Below, in pieces: positions 61,587 to 64,000 of a stretch of 64,000 nucleotides of DNA. A program made the position numbers and the translations under genes. A model generated the notes under the pieces. That model searched no databases. It was not told the origin of the DNA and worked only from the letters and a program-made list of their open reading frames with translations. Location: the NCBI RefSeq assembly GCF_003932755.1, contig NZ_CP024202.1:372001-436000 (forward strand), read 5' to 3'. The first letter of the stretch is position 1. The number at the start of each line of letters is the position of its first letter. Source of the DNA: Methylomicrobium sp. wino1. Its GTDB lineage: Bacteria; Pseudomonadota; Gammaproteobacteria; Methylococcales; Methylomonadaceae.

Positions 61587-62072
61587 ATGACGTTTACCAC
61601 TGCCGATCTCTGTGATCGATATTCCGGCATTGACGGCTTTCAAATCGCCGACCCCATTTTCAGAATCTTCGGAGCAACGCCGGCTTTTTGCGGGCAAATT
61701 ACAACGATTAAAACTTTTGAAGACAATGGATTAGTGAAATCAACCTTATCGACAAAAGTATCGAAACGCGTTTTAGTCGTCGATGGCGGAGGCTCGCACC
61801 GCTGCGCCCTGATCGATCGGGAACTTGTACAACTCGCCTGCGACAACGGCTGGCAAGGCATCGTGGTCTACGGTTGTATTCGCAATGCAGCCGCAATCGA
61901 TACAATTCCGACCGGGATTCGCGCCCTCCATGCGCATCCACTGAAAAGCACGACAAAAAGTCACGGAGAATACAATAGTATTGTGACTTTTGCAGGCGTA
62001 CAATTTAGAAAAGATTATTTTTTATATGCCGATAGCGATGGAATTATCGTCTCAGAGACAGAGTTGAGTTAA
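61587..62072 (+). CDS. rraA: RraA-like protein
   Basis: 161 residues from ATG 61587 (MTFTTADLCDRY), with AAGG 10 bases upstream; an open frame from 61554 is less likely. Family features: FRIFGATPAFCGQITTIKTF (split), VLVVDGGGSHRCALIDRELV, GIVVYGCIRN and DTIPTGIRALHAHP. RraA binds RNase E and limits its activity; relatives are hydroxymethyl-oxoglutarate aldolases, whose G-x-R-D motif appears here as GCIRNAAAID. The 230 bp upstream shows no other feature. Confidence 0.93.
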   Translation: MTFTTADLCDRYSGIDGFQIADPIFRIFGATPAFCGQITTIKTFEDNGLVKSTLSTKVSKRVLVVDGGGSHRCALIDRELVQLACDNGWQGIVVYGCIRNAAAIDTIPTGIRALHAHPLKSTTKSHGEYNSIVTFAGVQFRKDYFLYADSDGIIVSETELS

Positions 62073-62277
62073 CCCTGTCTTAACAAATGTAGCACACGCA
62101 GCCTAAGTTATTGAGTCATATATAAGTTAAAAAAATAATGCCAGCTTTTAAAAAAGGCTCAGACTACAGTGTAGCGCCTTGATATTTGCTTTTACTCATT
62201 ATTCAATATTTTATGATTGGCAAATGTTAAAGCTGGGTTAAAATAATCCCACCTTAACCTACTATTTTAGTCAAGAT

Positions 62278-63222
62278 ATGCAAATAATACTCGCCAACCC
62301 CCGTGGATTTTGTGCCGGAGTGGATAGAGCCATAGAAATCGTGGATCAAGCGATCGAAGCTTTCGGCGCACCAATCTACGTCCGCCATGAAGTCGTCCAT
62401 AACCGCACCGTCGTCGACGGCCTTAAAGATAAAGGCGCGATTTTCATTGAGGACCTAAGTGACGTCCCTGTCGGCTCTTATTTGATTTTCAGCGCGCACG
62501 GCGTTTCGAAAAAAGTCCAAGAAGAAGCCGAAGAACGTAATTTAACCGTTTTCGACGCAACCTGCCCACTAGTTACCAAAGTCCATTTGCAAGTTGCGAA
62601 ACATGCTAAACAAGACCGCGAAGTCATACTCATCGGTCATGCCGGACACCCGGAAGTCGAAGGCACGATGGGCCAATATGAAAAATGCACCGAAAACGGC
62701 GGCATTTATCTGGTCGAAACACCGGAAGATGTGGCAAAGCTGAAGGTCAATAATCCCGATAATTTAGCCTACGTGACACAAACTACGCTGTCTATGACCG
62801 ACACCAAAGTGATGGTCGATGCACTCAGATCCCGCTTTGCCTCCATTCAGGAACAGAAAAAAGATGATATTTGTTATGCTACGCAAAACCGGCAGGATGC
62901 CGTTTATGATCTCGCCAACAAAACCGATTTGATTCTTGTGGTCGGCTCTCCCAATAGCTCCAATTCTAACCGCTTACGGGAAATCGCCGAACAACTGGGC
63001 AAACCGGCTCATTTAATCGACACTGCGGACGACATGAGCAGGGAGTGGTTCAACGGTATCGATGCCGTAGGCGTTACTGCAGGAGCATCGGCACCGGAAG
63101 TTCTGGTACAAGAAGTCATCAACCAATTGAAAGCCTGGGGTGGCCAATCGATTACTGAAAACAAAGGCATTGAAGAGAAAGTCGTCTTTTCCCTGCCCAG
63201 GGGCCTGAAAAAAACCGCATAA
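62278..63222 (+). CDS. ispH: 4-hydroxy-3-methylbut-2-enyl diphosphate reductase
   Basis: Last step of the MEP isoprenoid pathway, giving IPP and DMAPP. 314 residues. The three 4Fe-4S cysteines lie in GFCAGVDRA (C12), [11 protein letters not shown] (near C97) and [11 protein letters not shown] (near C198); HGVSKK and [11 protein letters not shown] carry the substrate-binding histidines. Depends on Fe-S supply (ErpA, 12019-12351). The 205-bp gap before it shows nothing recognisable. Confidence 0.97.
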   Translation: MQIILANPRGFCAGVDRAIEIVDQAIEAFGAPIYVRHEVVHNRTVVDGLKDKGAIFIEDLSDVPVGSYLIFSAHGVSKKVQEEAEERNLTVFDATCPLVTKVHLQVAKHAKQDREVILIGHAGHPEVEGTMGQYEKCTENGGIYLVETPEDVAKLKVNNPDNLAYVTQTTLSMTDTKVMVDALRSRFASIQEQKKDDICYATQNRQDAVYDLANKTDLILVVGSPNSSNSNRLREIAEQLGKPAHLIDTADDMSREWFNGIDAVGVTAGASAPEVLVQEVINQLKAWGGQSITENKGIEEKVVFSLPRGLKKTA

Positions 63223-63311
63223 CTTAGGCTTTTCAAGAAACACCGGGCAAGGACGCCCGAAAACACGAATCAAGCGCTAACTCCTCCCATAATCCGCCCA
63301 CGCATCTCTAT

Positions 63312-63998
63312 TCATGCAACCGACCGGTTCTGCCGTTGAGCATACCAACGCATGAAATAACCTTTTGGCAAATGCACACCGTTGCGCACATAAAATAAAT
63401 TATATTCATTATTAAGTGTTGCATTCAGCAAGCGCCGCGACGCCCCTGTACCGCAAAACAAAATTTGATCGCCGATTTTAATTCGATAGTCGTCGGGGGG
63501 AAGCACACTTATCACTTCTCCCGACTTAACAACAAAGGCAATCAAATCAAGTTTTCGATTAAAATTATCAGGATGCTTTAAAATATCTCCCAACAGCACC
63601 TGCTCCCCTTCCTCCAAGCATGCAGCAACTGCGCTACAGCGGTCTCTCTCAATATCCACTGTGATTAAATGTGGCTGCCTACGCCCGATTTTTTGCTCGA
63701 GCTGCTGAATCACCTTCGCCATATCCTCCTTTCTACCCGGCTCGTCTTTCAACAAATGCTGAAAAAAAGGCTTTAATAGCGGGGCGACCAGCAAAAATAA
63801 AACACGTCGCGCGGTCACCAATGTCGGCTGCATAATCATATCGATTTGCGACGCCTCGAAAGCAATTCGATTTTCATGGCGATTTTGCCGAACCAAAGTA
63901 AACAAGTTGCCATTCAGTTTACGCGCATTCAGCAATATTCCCAGATTATGCCCATCATCGTCGGTTCCCGCCAAAATCCCTACGGCATTTTCTATTCC
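63312..63998 (-). CDS. TrkA-N/RCK-domain protein, C-terminal part (5' end outside window)
   Basis: The frame is open to the window edge (upstream codons read GIENAVGILAGTDDDGHNLG), so the gene starts beyond 64000; the apparent TTG start at 63974 is not real. The visible 229 residues hold the end of a nucleotide-binding TrkA-N domain (GTDDDGHNLG, RQNRHENRIAFEASQIDMI), then a hydrophobic stretch (VLFLLVAPLLKPFF), then a TrkA-C/RCK_C-like domain (about PHLITVDIERDRCSAV to DQILFCG). Likely a potassium channel or transport regulator. Convergent with ispH. Confidence 0.82.
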   Translation of the reverse strand, partial: GIENAVGILAGTDDDGHNLGILLNARKLNGNLFTLVRQNRHENRIAFEASQIDMIMQPTLVTARRVLFLLVAPLLKPFFQHLLKDEPGRKEDMAKVIQQLEQKIGRRQPHLITVDIERDRCSAVAACLEEGEQVLLGDILKHPDNFNRKLDLIAFVVKSGEVISVLPPDDYRIKIGDQILFCGTGASRRLLNATLNNEYNLFYVRNGVHLPKGYFMRWYAQRQNRSVA

Positions 63999-64000
63999 GG

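Noticed and set aside
63974..63976. Start codon for the RCK protein at 63974
   Set aside because: The frame is open to the window edge and the residues upstream continue the nucleotide-binding fold, so the gene is simply cut by the window.

Overview
The window looks like a piece of a gammaproteobacterial chromosome of moderate G+C. The gene content (Rnf complex, TyrRS next to an rrn operon, YibN-SecB-GpsA-TrmL block, EnvC-CtpA-YibQ operon, ErpA, AnmK, IspH) is typical of Gammaproteobacteria. The SulP-carbonic anhydrase fusion, glycogen phosphorylase and dense short palindromic repeats would fit the Methylococcales (methanotrophs), but no methane-oxidation gene is present, so that placement is inference only.

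Layout. 1-1.4 kb: end of uup and tRNA-Ser(GGA). 1.5-8.2 kb: a complete minus-strand rrn operon (two promoters, 16S, tRNA-Ile, tRNA-Ala, 23S, 5S, terminator). Its 23S gene is about 800 bp too long because helix 25 and helix 68 each carry an insert coding for a small GIY-YIG nuclease. 8.2-13.5 kb: tyrS, a MepM-like peptidase, anmK, erpA, argC. 13.8-17.9 kb: a HupE/TonB-receptor fusion with an amber codon in its signal peptide, and a luciferase-like monooxygenase. 18.6-22.5 kb: envC-ctpA-yibQ, preceded by two tiny overlapping ORFs. 23.1-26.4 kb: arsR-type regulator, rhodanese, secB, gpsA, trmL. 26.8-34.7 kb: glgP, secA, fcl, gmd. 35-43.6 kb: SulP-carbonic anhydrase, then rnfABCDGE-nth. 44.2-46.5 kb: an HvfABC-type copper-binding RiPP locus. 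46.6-55.4 kb: a defence island with a TumE/TumA toxin-antitoxin pair, remnants of a RelE-fold gene, an HNH nuclease, a type III-like Mod and Res (res frameshifted) and a DinD-like protein. 55.7-64 kb: SNase, dtd, a DUF2897-like small protein, trhP, a tandem-Cache sensor, rraA-like, ispH, and a truncated TrkA/RCK protein.

The most interesting signal is a family of hairpin-ended elements (termini CCCAGCACCTAAATT / AATTTAGGTGCTGGG and variants). They occur as nuclease-coding inserts in two 23S rRNA helices and as about 64-bp ORF-less miniatures elsewhere, at 44686-44749 (with a TGAA duplication) and 59196-59260 (same target position in a related repeat). This pattern, autonomous GIY-YIG copies in rRNA plus non-autonomous miniatures, suggests an uncharacterised mobile element. 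It is recognised here only by eye.

At least four other short repeat families fill the intergenic gaps, some nested inside each other, and a palindromic repeat sits in frame inside the mod gene.
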